From: Salipiger sp. H15
GTDB taxonomy: Bacteria > Pseudomonadota > Alphaproteobacteria > Rhodobacterales > Rhodobacteraceae
Reading direction: 5' to 3'
Length of the DNA stretch: 64,000 bases
NCBI RefSeq assembly: GCF_040409955.1
Contig: NZ_CP123384.1
Coordinates: forward strand, 248,001 to 312,000
A program made the translations under genes and the position numbers. The first letter of the stretch is position 1; each line of letters opens with the position of its first letter. Positions 16,062 to 26,989 of this stretch are shown here, one piece after another. The notes beneath the pieces are model-generated. The model saw only the letters and a program-made list of their open reading frames with translations, did not search any database and was not told the DNA's origin.

Positions 16062-17123
16062 ATGACTCACGCCTCCACCCCGCCCATCTTCGACGGCCAC
16101 AACGATCTCCTGCTGCGCCTGCTGGGCGGCGCCGTCACCGCAAGCGGCGTGACGAACGGGCTCTCGAGCGGCCACATCGACCTGCCGCGCGCGCAGGCCG
16201 GCGGCTTCGGCGGCGGCTTCTTCGCCATCTTCGTGCCGAGCCCGGCGAAGGCCGGCGTCGACATGGACCACGCGATGAGCCAGCCGCAGTACGATCTGCC
16301 GCTGCCCGCGATGATCCCCCAGCCCGAGGCGCTCGAGACCACCTGGCGCGGGGTCGAGGCCTTCGAGGCGCTGGCCGCCGCCGGGGCGATCACCCCCTGC
16401 ACCACCGCGGCCGAGATCGAGGCCGCGCTCGGTGGGCCGAAGATGACCGCCGTGCTGCACCTCGAGGGTGCCGAGGCGATCGGCCCGGATCTCGCGGAAC
16501 TCCACGCGCTCCACGCCCGCGGGTTGCGCTCGCTCGGCCCGGTCTGGTCGCGCCCGACGATCTTCGGCAACGGCGTGCCCTTCCGCTACCCCGCCACCCC
16601 CGACATCGGCGACGGGCTCACCGAGGCCGGCAAGCGGCTGGTCAGGGAATGCAACGCGCTCAAGGTGATGATTGACCTCTCGCACCTCAACGAGAAGGGC
16701 ATGAACGACGTCGCCGCGCTTTCCGACGCGCCGCTGGTCGCCACCCATTCCAACGCCCACGCGGTCACCACCCATGCCCGCAACCTCACCGACCGGCAGC
16801 TGGCGATGATCGCCGAGAGCGACGGCATGGTCGGCATCAACTTCGCCACCGCCTTCCTGCGCGAGGACGGGCGGATGGGCAGCGACTGCGGCCTCGACGT
16901 GGTGCTGCGCCACCTCGACTACCTGATCGGCAAGCTCGGCGAGGACCGCGTCGGCTTCGGCTCGGATTTCGACGGCGCGACGATCCCCGAGGGCATCACC
17001 GACGTCGCCGGCCTGCCGACCCTGCGCGCCGCGCTGACCGCGCATGGCGTCGATGCCGCGCTGATGGAAAAGCTCTGCTTCGGCAACTGGCTGCGGGTGC
17101 TGCGGAAGACCTGGGGCGCCTGA
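16062..17123 (+). CDS. Membrane dipeptidase family protein (peptidase M19)
   Basis: The 353-aa enzyme has the dinuclear zinc site of renal-dipeptidase homologues: FDGHND (His13 and Asp15 as HxD), the bridging glutamate in HLEGAEAIG, histidines in MIDLSHLNEKG and ATHSNAHAV, and the late GSDFDGA. Members hydrolyse dipeptides, often with a D-residue at the second position. No signal peptide is visible, so it is probably cytoplasmic. It is 34 bp downstream of the membrane protein and likely co-transcribed. Confidence 0.92.
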   Translation: MTHASTPPIFDGHNDLLLRLLGGAVTASGVTNGLSSGHIDLPRAQAGGFGGGFFAIFVPSPAKAGVDMDHAMSQPQYDLPLPAMIPQPEALETTWRGVEAFEALAAAGAITPCTTAAEIEAALGGPKMTAVLHLEGAEAIGPDLAELHALHARGLRSLGPVWSRPTIFGNGVPFRYPATPDIGDGLTEAGKRLVRECNALKVMIDLSHLNEKGMNDVAALSDAPLVATHSNAHAVTTHARNLTDRQLAMIAESDGMVGINFATAFLREDGRMGSDCGLDVVLRHLDYLIGKLGEDRVGFGSDFDGATIPEGITDVAGLPTLRAALTAHGVDAALMEKLCFGNWLRVLRKTWGA

Positions 17124-17130
17124 GCCGCCC

Positions 17131-17152
17131 TTCATCTTTCCGAAAATACTCC
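17131..17152 (+). repeat. Dispersed intergenic motif, copy 1
   Basis: The sequence TTCATCTTTCCGAAAATACT continues into CC and lies just after the dipeptidase stop. The same motif, with the two or three central bases variable, occurs at 21780-21802, 24275-24298, 55607-55630 and 55658-55681. It is followed by a GC stem (GGGGGCAGCGCCCCC), a companion also seen at the 24275 copy. Confidence 0.8.
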
Positions 17153-17251
17153 GGGGGAACGGCGCGCAGCGCCGTGGGGGCAGCGCCCCCACCCCTTCCG
17201 GAGCCGCCTCTCCCCCCTTTCCCTCGCCCGCCCATCTGATAGTCTCGCCCG

Positions 17252-17353
17252 CACCTAGGGGGGTCCCGGCAAGGGGCTGAGATACTGCTGGCAGCGATGC
17301 GGCGCAGTGACCCTTCGAACCTGATCCGGGTCATGCCGGCGAAGGGACAGGTG
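17252..17353 (+). promoter_or_regulatory. TPP riboswitch (THI element) controlling thiD
   Basis: Conserved TPP aptamer parts are visible in order: CACCT closing strand (17252-17256), the pyrimidine-sensing GGGGCTGAGATACT (17273-17286), the pyrophosphate-sensing CCTTCGAACCTGATCCGGGT (17312-17331), the GCGAAGGGA end, and AGGTG (17349-17353) pairing with the first strand. TPP binding would hide the thiD ribosome-binding site through the hairpin that follows. Confidence 0.95.
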
Positions 17354-17374
17354 GAGCTGACCGCATGCCCTCGC

Positions 17375-17394
17375 CGGCCTCAGTTTGGAGGCCG
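17375..17394 (+). promoter_or_regulatory. Shine-Dalgarno-sequestering hairpin of the thiD riboswitch
   Basis: A perfect 7-bp stem pairs CGGCCTC (17375-17381) with GAGGCCG (17388-17394) around a 6-base loop. The 3' arm contains the thiD ribosome-binding site GGAGG (17387-17391), six bases or so before the ATG at 17400. This is the arrangement of a translational OFF switch. There is no U-run, so transcription termination is unlikely. Confidence 0.8.
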
Positions 17395-17399
17395 AGCCT

Positions 17400-18230
17400 A
17401 TGCCAACCCCCTCATCCGCGCCCCGCGCGCGGATTCCCAACCTTCTCACCATCGCCGGCACCGATCCCTCGGGCGGCGCCGGAATACAGGCCGATCTCAA
17501 GGCCTTCTCGGCGAACCGCGCCTACGGGATGAGCGTGATCACCGCCGTGGTGGCGCAGAACACCCGCGGCGTGCGGGCATTCGAGGCGCTGGCGCCCGCC
17601 TTCGTCGCGGCGCAGATCGACGCGGTCTTCGACGACGTGCGCGTCGACGCGGTGAAGATCGGCATGGTCGCCAACGCCGGCATCATCCGCGCCGTGGCCG
17701 AGCGACTGCGGGCGCATGGCGCGCGGAACGTGGTCTTCGATCCGGTGATGGTGGCCAAGAGCGGCGACGCGCTGCTCGACCCCGAGGCGGTGGCGGCGCT
17801 GCGCGAGGAGCTGGTGCCGCTCGCCACGATCATCACCCCAAACCTGCCCGAGGCCGCCGTGCTGCTGGCGCGCGGCGACGACTGGACCGCCGAAGAGATG
17901 GCCGCGCAGCTTCCCGCGCTGGCCGCGATGGGGCCGGAGGCCGTGCTGCTGAAGGGCGGACACCTCTCCGGCAGCGCCGAGAGCACGGACCTTCTCTGGT
18001 GGCAGGGCGAGACGCACAGTTACTCCGCCCCGCGCATCGCCACGAAGAACGACCACGGCACCGGCTGCACGCTTTCGGCCGCCATCGCCGCGCTGCTGCC
18101 ACGCATGGAGCTGCCCGAGGCGGTCGGCGCGGCGAAGCGCTACCTGCAAGGCGCGCTCGCCGCCTCGGACCAGCTGGAGGTGGGCGGCGGCCACGGGCCG
18201 CTGCACCATTTCCACGAGATGTGGGGCTAG
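17400..18230 (+). CDS. thiD: Hydroxymethylpyrimidine/phosphomethylpyrimidine kinase ThiD
   Basis: The 276-aa ribokinase-fold enzyme phosphorylates HMP and HMP-P to HMP-PP for thiamine synthesis. Key segments are LTIAGTDPSGGAGIQADLK near the N-terminus (substrate site), DPVMVAKSGD, ITPNLPEAAVL, LLKGGHL and the anion-hole/catalytic ATKNDHGTGCTLSAA. The ATG at 17400 follows GGAGG by eight bases; an upstream TTG at 17385 would swallow the ribosome-binding site. It is under a TPP riboswitch. Its TAG stop shares a CTAG with the stop of thiE on the other strand. Confidence 0.96.
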   Translation: MPTPSSAPRARIPNLLTIAGTDPSGGAGIQADLKAFSANRAYGMSVITAVVAQNTRGVRAFEALAPAFVAAQIDAVFDDVRVDAVKIGMVANAGIIRAVAERLRAHGARNVVFDPVMVAKSGDALLDPEAVAALREELVPLATIITPNLPEAAVLLARGDDWTAEEMAAQLPALAAMGPEAVLLKGGHLSGSAESTDLLWWQGETHSYSAPRIATKNDHGTGCTLSAAIAALLPRMELPEAVGAAKRYLQGALAASDQLEVGGGHGPLHHFHEMWG

Positions 18231-18852
18231 GCTTCGGCCCAGGCGCGGGCGATCTCCCGCGCCGCCGCCTCGGGGTCGGGCCGGCCGCAGATCGCCGAGA
18301 CCACCGCGAGGCCCTGCGCCCCCGCCGCCTTCGCTTCGGCCGCGTGATGCGCCTTCAGCCCGCCGATCGCCACGGCGGGCACCGGGCTCGCCGCCACCTG
18401 CGCGGCGAGCCCCGCCCAGCCCACGGGCTGCTTGTGGTCGGGCTTGGTCGGTGTGGCAAAGACCGGCCCCGCGCCGACGTAATCCACCAGCGCGGGATCG
18501 ACCGCCCGCGCGAGGTCGGGGCTTTCCACCGAGAGCCCCAGCAGCATCTCCGGGCCAATCTTCGCCCGCGCCTCGGCGGGCGACATGTCGCCCTGCCCGA
18601 CGTGCAGCCCGTCCGCGCCGATCTCCAGCGCCGCCCGCACGTCGTCGTTGACGATCAGCAGCGCGCCCGACCCCGCCAGCGCCGCCTTCAGCGCCCGGCC
18701 GGTCTCGATCATCCGCGCCGTGCCGCCATCCTTGTCGCGCAGCTGCACCATCGTGGCGCCGCCGCGCACGGCGAGCCGCGCCGTCCGGGCCATGCCGATT
18801 CCGGCGCAGAGGCCGGGATCGAGCACGAGGTAGACGGAAAGGTCAAAGCGCC

Positions 18853-18856
<4 letters not shown>
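18227..18856 (-). CDS. thiE: Thiamine phosphate synthase ThiE
   Basis: The 209-aa TIM-barrel enzyme joins HMP-PP with hydroxyethylthiazole phosphate to give thiamine phosphate. Conserved parts include VQLRDKD, LLIVNDDVRAALEIGADGLH, VGQGDMSPAEAR, DYVGAGPVFATPTKPD and AIGGL. It is the last gene of thiC-thiM-thiE; the ATG overlaps the thiM stop (ATGA at 18853-18856). The ThiM and ThiD products on either side supply its two substrates. Confidence 0.95.
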
Positions 18857-21694
<2,838 letters not shown>

Positions 21695-21779
21695 TAGTGG
21701 CGCCACCCTGCGGCGAGTCGGGCGGGGCGTCAAGGTGGTGCCTCGGGCCAATGGGCGGGGCTAGCGGAGGGGTGGACTC

Positions 21780-21802
21780 GAGTATTTGGAGAAAGATGAA
21801 AG
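21780..21802 (-). repeat. Dispersed intergenic motif, copy 2
   Basis: The plus strand reads GAGTATTTGGAGAAAGATGA then AAG; the minus strand gives CTTTCATCTTTCTCCAAATA then CTC, matching the other copies apart from the variable centre. It lies between the thiC riboswitch promoter and the fabD terminator. Confidence 0.75.
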
Positions 21803-21827
21803 GGCGGATGCGGCGCCCGGAATGCGG

Positions 21828-21857
21828 AAAGGGCGGCGCCGCGTGGCACCGCCCTTT
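21828..21857 (-). terminator. Hairpin downstream of fabD
   Basis: AAAGGGCGGCGCC (21828-21840) pairs with GGCACCGCCCTTT (21845-21857) with one mismatch and a 4-base loop. It begins 26 bp past the fabD stop on the minus strand. The symmetrical AAA/TTT ends make it terminator-like, although only a short U-run follows. Confidence 0.65.
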
Positions 21858-21883
21858 GCGTTTTCAGGCGACTGGCTAAGCGC

Positions 21884-22819
21884 TCAGACGGCTTCGAGCG
21901 CCGCCTTCACGTCCTCGGGCGCGCCGACGTTGCGCAGCGCGGCGCTGCGCTCGATGCGCTTGACCATGCCCGAGAGCGCCTTGCCCGCGCCGATCTCCCA
22001 GAACTCGGTGACGCCCTGCGCCACCATGTATTCCACCGACTCGCGCCAGCGCACCGAGCCGGTGACCTGCTCGACCAGCAGCGCGCGGATGCGGGCGGGG
22101 TCGGTGACAGCCTCGGCGACGACGTTGGCGACGAGCGGCACGCTCGGGGCCTTGATCTCGACCTGCTCGAGCGCCTCGGCCATGACCTCGGCGGCGGGGG
22201 CCATCAGCGCGCAGTGGAAGGGCGCGCTCACCGGCAGCAGCAGCGCGCGCTTGGCGCCCTTGTCCTTGGCGATGTCGAGCGCCCGCTCGACCGCGGCCTT
22301 GCTGCCCGAGATCACCACCTGCGACGGGTCGTTGTCGTTCGCCGCGGCGCAGACCTCGCCCTGCGCGGCCTCCTCGGCCACGGCGCGGGCACCGGCGAGA
22401 TCGAGGCCGAGCAGCGCGGCCATGGCGCCTTCGCCCACCGGCACGGCGGCCTGCATCGCCTTGCCGCGGGTGCGCAGTAGCTTGGCGGCATCGCCGACGC
22501 TGAGCGCGCCGGCGGCGGTCAGCGCCGAGTATTCGCCGAGCGAATGGCCGGCGACGAAGCTCGCCGCGCCGATCTCGATGCCCTCGGACTCGAGCGCGCG
22601 CATGGCGGCGAGCGAGGTCGCCATCAGCGCCGGCTGGGCGTTCTCGGTCAGGGTGAGCGTCTCGATGTCGCCCTCCCAGATCAGCGCCGAGAGGCTTTCG
22701 CCCAGCGCCGCGTCCACCTCGTCGAACACGGCTTTCGCCGCCGGGTAGGCCTCGGCCAGCGCCTTGCCCATGCCGATGGTCTGCGCCCCCTGACCGGGGA
22801 AGATGAAGGCTCGCGTCAT
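21884..22819 (-). CDS. fabD: Malonyl-CoA:ACP S-malonyltransferase FabD
   Basis: The 311-aa acyltransferase loads malonyl units onto acyl carrier protein for fatty-acid synthesis. It has the nucleophile elbow GHSLGEYS (Ser93), the oxyanion-site FPGQGAQ (7-13) and the partner histidine in SAPFHC (His202). The length is standard. No other fab genes are in the window. It is divergent from the ABC-transporter operon, with a 203-bp promoter gap between them. Confidence 0.96.
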   Translation of the reverse strand: MTRAFIFPGQGAQTIGMGKALAEAYPAAKAVFDEVDAALGESLSALIWEGDIETLTLTENAQPALMATSLAAMRALESEGIEIGAASFVAGHSLGEYSALTAAGALSVGDAAKLLRTRGKAMQAAVPVGEGAMAALLGLDLAGARAVAEEAAQGEVCAAANDNDPSQVVISGSKAAVERALDIAKDKGAKRALLLPVSAPFHCALMAPAAEVMAEALEQVEIKAPSVPLVANVVAEAVTDPARIRALLVEQVTGSVRWRESVEYMVAQGVTEFWEIGAGKALSGMVKRIERSAALRNVGAPEDVKAALEAV

Positions 22820-22851
22820 GATCGTCTCTCCTAAGGCTCACGCGGTCGCGT

Positions 22852-22938
22852 TTTGGCGCGCTTTGGCGCGCAGTCCTAGCGCCAAGCGCCCCTTCGCGCA
22901 ACGCCCGGCTCCGGTGCGCCCCGGACGATGGCGCTAGG
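22852..22938. repeat. Repeats in the fabD / ABC-operon promoter gap
   Basis: A 10-bp sequence, TTTGGCGCGC, is repeated in tandem at 22852-22861 and 22862-22871. Just beyond, CCTAGCGCC (22875-22883) and GGCGCTAGG (22930-22938) form a perfect 9-bp inverted pair 46 bp apart. The region lies upstream of fabD on the minus strand and of the binding-protein gene on the plus strand, so a shared regulator site is possible; none can be named. Confidence 0.45.
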
Positions 22939-23022
22939 CCACCTTTGTCAGCGCGCTATTTCCCACGTAAGAGGGGCGCGTCGGGCCCGCCCGCCCCCGC
23001 AGAACGAGGAGACGCGACCAAG

Positions 23023-24246
23023 ATGACCCTGATGCGACGCACCCTGCTGGCGCTTGCCGCCGCCGCTGCCCTGACCCCCGCCGCCCTGCGCGCGAAGGAC
23101 GCCGGCGGCGCGCCGATCAAGATCGGCGAGATCAACCACTTCAAGCGCCTCGCCGCCTTTGCCGAGCCCTATCGCAAGGGCATCGAGCTGGCTGTCTCCG
23201 AGATCAACGCGCAGGGCGGCGTGCTCGGCCGGCCGCTGGAATTCGTCTTCCGCGACGACCAGGGCGATCCGGCCGAGGCGGTGCGCATCGCCGAGGAGCT
23301 GATGACCCGCGACGGCGCGGTGATGCTGACCGGCTCGATCCTCAGCAACGTCGGGCTGGCGATCAGTTCCTTCGCCGCCGAGAAGCACTACGTCTACCTC
23401 GCCTCCGAGCCGCTGGCCGACACGCTGGTCTGGGGCTCGGGCAATCCCTACACCTTCCGCCTGCGCACCTCGACCTGGGTGCAGGCCGCGCTGCTGGCCG
23501 AGAAGGCCGCCGCCACGGATGCGGTGAGATACGCCACGATCGCGCCGAACTACGCCTATGGCACCGAGGCGGTCGAGGCCTTCAAGGCCAACCTCACGCG
23601 GCTGAAACCCGAGGTCGAGTTCGTCGCCGAGCAATGGCCGCCGCTCTTCAAGATCGACGCCGGCGCCGAGGTGCAGGCGCTGGAGCGCGCCAAGCCCGAC
23701 GCGATCTACAACGTCACCTTCGGCACCGACCTTGCCAAGCTCGTGCGCGAGGGCACCGACCGCGGCCTCTTCGACGGGCGCGACGTCTACGGCCTGCTGA
23801 CCGGCGAGCCGGAATATCTCGAGCCGCTCGGCGACGAAGCTCCCGAGGGCTGGTTCGTCACCGGCTTCCCTTGGTATGGCTTCGCCGAGGGCACCCCGGG
23901 CAGGACCTTCGTCGACGCCTACGAGGCCGCGACCAGCGAGACCCCGAAGAACGGCAGCCTCGTCGGCTACCTGACCGCGCTCTCGGTCGCCGCCGCGCTG
24001 GAGCGCGCGGGCTCGACCGAGACCGAGGCGATCCGCCAGGCCTTCGAGGGGCTCGACATCCCCGAGACCCCGGTCGGCCCGCTGCACTACCGCGAGATCG
24101 ACAACCAGTCGACGCTGGGCGCCTTCACCGGCACCACGGCGCTGAACGACGCGGGCGAAGGGGTGATGGTGGACTGGGAGTACAAGGATCCCGCCCCCTA
24201 CATGCCCACGGACGCGCAGATCCGCGAGATGCGCCCCGCCGAGTGA
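23023..24246 (+). CDS. ABC transporter substrate-binding protein, branched-chain amino acid (Leu/Ile/Val-like) type
   Basis: The 407-aa periplasmic binding protein of type-I fold starts with a signal peptide MTLMRRTLLALAAAAALTPA and has the family marks GIELAVSEINAQGGVLGRPL and FRDDQGDPAEAVRIAEELMT. It supplies substrate to the permease and ATPases that follow. The ATG was chosen because GAGGAG lies about eleven bases upstream. The family carries branched-chain amino acids, short amides, urea or aromatic acids; the true ligand cannot be read from sequence. Confidence 0.9.
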   Translation: MTLMRRTLLALAAAAALTPAALRAKDAGGAPIKIGEINHFKRLAAFAEPYRKGIELAVSEINAQGGVLGRPLEFVFRDDQGDPAEAVRIAEELMTRDGAVMLTGSILSNVGLAISSFAAEKHYVYLASEPLADTLVWGSGNPYTFRLRTSTWVQAALLAEKAAATDAVRYATIAPNYAYGTEAVEAFKANLTRLKPEVEFVAEQWPPLFKIDAGAEVQALERAKPDAIYNVTFGTDLAKLVREGTDRGLFDGRDVYGLLTGEPEYLEPLGDEAPEGWFVTGFPWYGFAEGTPGRTFVDAYEAATSETPKNGSLVGYLTALSVAAALERAGSTETEAIRQAFEGLDIPETPVGPLHYREIDNQSTLGAFTGTTALNDAGEGVMVDWEYKDPAPYMPTDAQIREMRPAE

Positions 24247-24274
24247 TCCCAGCCGGGGGAGGTGCCGCCTCCCC

Positions 24275-24298
24275 CTTTCATCTTTCCGCAGATACTCC
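24275..24298 (+). repeat. Dispersed intergenic motif, copy 3
   Basis: CTTTCATCTTTCCGCAGATA then CTCC lies in the gap between the binding-protein gene and the fused permease gene. It is followed by a GC hairpin GAGGGGCAGCGCCCCTC, the same companion stem as at the 17131 copy. It thus sits inside an operon, not only at operon ends. Confidence 0.75.
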
Positions 24299-24362
24299 GG
24301 GGTGAATTGGCCGCAAGGCCAAGAGGGGCAGCGCCCCTCCCCCCGCCAGCCGAGCCCGCGCC

Positions 24363-26222
24363 ATGGCCTTCTTCCTCGCCCAGTTCCTCACCGGCCTTGC
24401 CAACGCGGCGGCGCTCTTTCTCGTCGCCTCGGGCCTGTCGCTGATCTTCGGGGTCACCCGGATCGTCAACTTCGCGCATGGCTCGTTCTACATGCTCGGC
24501 GCCTTCATCGGCGTGACGCTGATGGACATCCTGCCCGGCGCGGTGGGCTTCTGGGGCGCCATCCTGCTGACCGGGCTCGCGGTGGGGCTGATCGGCGCGC
24601 TGGTCGAGATGGTGATCCTGCGCCGCATCTACCGCGCGCCGGAGCTTTTCCAGCTGGTCGCCACCTTCGGGGTGATCCTCGTCATCCAGGATCTCGCGCT
24701 GATGACCTGGGGCGCCGAGGACCGGCTGGGACCGCGCGCGCCGGGGCTGCGCGGGGTCTGGCGCATCTTCGGCGAGCCGGTGCCAAAGTACGACATCGTG
24801 CTCATCGCGATCACGCCTTTCATCCTCCTTGCGCTCTGGTACCTCATCACCCGCACGAGGCTCGGCATCCTCGTGCGCGCCGCGACGCAGGACCGCGAGA
24901 TGGTCGGCGCGCTCGGCGTCAACCAGGCCTGGCTCTTCACCGGGGTCTTCGCGCTCGGCTCGGCGCTGGCGGGCTGGGGCGGCGCGCTGCAGCTGCCGAA
25001 GGGCGGCGCGGACCTTCTGATGGATTTCAACATCATCGGCGCGGTCTTCGTGGTGGTGGTGATCGGCGGCATGGGAAGCCTGCCCGGCGCCTTCATCGCC
25101 TCGGTGCTGATCTCGGTGCTGAACGTCTTCGGCGTGACCTACCTGCCGCAATCGACGCTGGTGCTGATGTTCGTGGTCATGGCGCTGGTGCTGATCGTCC
25201 GCCCCTACGGCCTGCTCGGCCGCGAGGAGGTGGCGGGCGAGCACGGGCAGGTCGGCGCGCCCGAGACACCCATCCGCCCCTACGGCCCGATCGGCGTGGC
25301 GCTCACCGCCGCGCTGCTGCTGGTGCTCGCCGCCCTGCCCGCCCTTGCCGAGCCCTTCGTGCTGACGCTGGTCATCGACATCACCGTCTTCGCGCTCTTC
25401 GCCGCCTCGCTGCATTTCATCCTCGGCACCGGCGGGATGGTGAGCTTCGGCCATGCCGCCTTCTTCGGCGGCGGCGCCTATGCGGCGGCGCTGCTGGTCT
25501 TCCACACCGGCACGCCGATGGAACTGGCCTTCCTCTTCGCCCCGCTCGCCGCCGGGCTGCTGGCGCTGGGGATCGGCTGGTTCTGCATCCGCCTCTCGGG
25601 GGTCTATTTCGCCATGCTGACCCTCGCCTTCAGCCAGCTGGTCTGGTCGCTGGCCTTCCAGTGGCGGGCTCTGACCCGCGGCGATGACGGGCTGATCAAC
25701 ATCTGGCCGGCGGACTGGCTGAATGCCACGGTGCCCTATTACTACTTCACGCTGGCGCTCGGGGTCGGCGGCATCCTCACGCTGCGCCATGTCATCCACT
25801 CGCCCTTCGGCTACGCGCTGCGCGCCGGGCGCGACAGCCCGCGGCAGGCCGAGGCGATGGGGATCGACGTCAAGCGCGTGCAGCTTGCCGCCTTCGCGCT
25901 GGCGGGGATGATGGCGGGGCTCGCGGGCGGGCTCTTCGTCTTTGCCAAGGGCTCGGTCTTCCCCACCGAGCTCGAGATCGCCAAGAGTTTCGACGCGCTG
26001 ATCGTGGTCTTCCTCGGCGGGGTGAAGACGCTGGCGGGCGGCGTGGTCGGCGCCAGCTTCATGACCGCGGTAGAGCACTGGCTCACCCGGCTCGAGTACT
26101 GGCGGCTGCTGCTCGGGCTGGTGATCCTCGCGGTGGTCATCCTGATGCCCGAGGGCATCGTCGGCACGCTGCGCAGCCTCGCGCGGCGCCTGCGCCCAAC
26201 GGACGGGGAGCGCCTCCGATGA
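24363..26222 (+). CDS. Fused LivH-LivM ABC transporter permease
   Basis: The 619-aa protein joins the two permeases that are usually separate. Residues 1-290 are LivH-like (FGVTRIVNFAHGSFYMLGAF, IGGMGSLPGAFIASVLI), and residues about 315-605 are LivM-like (ILGTGGMVSFGHAAFFGGGA, AGRDSPRQAEAMGIDVKRVQ). No frame break or leftover start site is visible in the linker around residues 285-310. Its stop overlaps the ATG of the LivG-type ATPase. Fused permeases of this kind are known but are the less common form. Confidence 0.92.
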   Translation: MAFFLAQFLTGLANAAALFLVASGLSLIFGVTRIVNFAHGSFYMLGAFIGVTLMDILPGAVGFWGAILLTGLAVGLIGALVEMVILRRIYRAPELFQLVATFGVILVIQDLALMTWGAEDRLGPRAPGLRGVWRIFGEPVPKYDIVLIAITPFILLALWYLITRTRLGILVRAATQDREMVGALGVNQAWLFTGVFALGSALAGWGGALQLPKGGADLLMDFNIIGAVFVVVVIGGMGSLPGAFIASVLISVLNVFGVTYLPQSTLVLMFVVMALVLIVRPYGLLGREEVAGEHGQVGAPETPIRPYGPIGVALTAALLLVLAALPALAEPFVLTLVIDITVFALFAASLHFILGTGGMVSFGHAAFFGGGAYAAALLVFHTGTPMELAFLFAPLAAGLLALGIGWFCIRLSGVYFAMLTLAFSQLVWSLAFQWRALTRGDDGLINIWPADWLNATVPYYYFTLALGVGGILTLRHVIHSPFGYALRAGRDSPRQAEAMGIDVKRVQLAAFALAGMMAGLAGGLFVFAKGSVFPTELEIAKSFDALIVVFLGGVKTLAGGVVGASFMTAVEHWLTRLEYWRLLLGLVILAVVILMPEGIVGTLRSLARRLRPTDGERLR

Positions 26223-26989
26223 CCGATATCCTGCGCGCCGAAAACCTGCGCAAGAGCTACGACGGCTTCGTCGCCGTGAACGGCGTCAGCTTCTCGGTCC
26301 GGCAGGGCGAAATGAAGGCGCTCATCGGCCCCAACGGCGCGGGCAAGTCGACCTGCTTCAACATGCTCACCGGCCAGCTGAAGCCCAGCGCGGGCGAGGT
26401 CTACCTGAGCGGCGCGCGGATCACCGGCAGGCCCCCGCGCGAGATCTGGCGCATGGGCGTCGGGCGGACCTTCCAGATCACCGGCACCTACCAATCGATG
26501 AGCGTGATCGAGAACGTGCAGATGGCGCTGATCAGCCACCACCGCCGCATCTTTTCCTTCGGCGCGCGGGCGTGGAAGCTCTACCGCGGCGAGGCGCTGG
26601 ATTTCCTGCGCACCGTCTCGCTCGAGGATCAGGCGGACCGGCCCTGCTCGGTGCTGGCCTATGGCGATCTCAAGCGGCTGGAGCTGGCGATCGCGCTCTG
26701 CCACCGCCCGCGCCTGCTGCTGATGGACGAGCCGACGGCGGGCATGGCCCCCTCGGCGCGGATCGGGCTGATGCAGCTGGTGGCGGACATCGTGAAGGAA
26801 CAGGGCCTGTCGGTGCTTTTCACCGAGCATGACATGGACGTGGTCTTTGCCCATGCGCATCACATCATGGTGCTGAACCGAGGCGAGCTGATCGCCGATG
26901 GCAGCGCCGACGAGGTGCGCAGCGATCCCCGCGTGCAGGAGGTCTACCTCGGCGGCGGCACGCTCTTCGGGGAGACGCACCATGCTTGA
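26219..26989 (+). CDS. ABC transporter ATP-binding protein, LivG type
   Basis: The 256-aa ATPase has Walker A GPNGAGKST (37-45), Walker B RLLLMDEPTAGMAP and the C-terminal EHDMDVVFAHAHHIMVLNRG typical of LivG. Instead of the usual LSGG signature it reads SVLAYGDLKRLELAIAL, the YGDQ/YG-type signature often found in this family. It overlaps the permease gene by four bases and the LivF-type gene by eight. Confidence 0.93.
   Translation: MTDILRAENLRKSYDGFVAVNGVSFSVRQGEMKALIGPNGAGKSTCFNMLTGQLKPSAGEVYLSGARITGRPPREIWRMGVGRTFQITGTYQSMSVIENVQMALISHHRRIFSFGARAWKLYRGEALDFLRTVSLEDQADRPCSVLAYGDLKRLELAIALCHRPRLLLMDEPTAGMAPSARIGLMQLVADIVKEQGLSVLFTEHDMDVVFAHAHHIMVLNRGELIADGSADEVRSDPRVQEVYLGGGTLFGETHHA

Noticed and set aside
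13721..16675. A 984-codon plus-strand frame across phnC, the promoter gap and the membrane protein
   Set aside because: Low-complexity Arg/Ala/Pro translation that crosses a divergent promoter region and real genes on both strands; a GC-rich shadow.
24198..26078. A 626-codon minus-strand frame opposite the fused permease
   Set aside because: Highly charged His/Asp/Gln-rich antisense translation of a membrane protein, a usual artefact.
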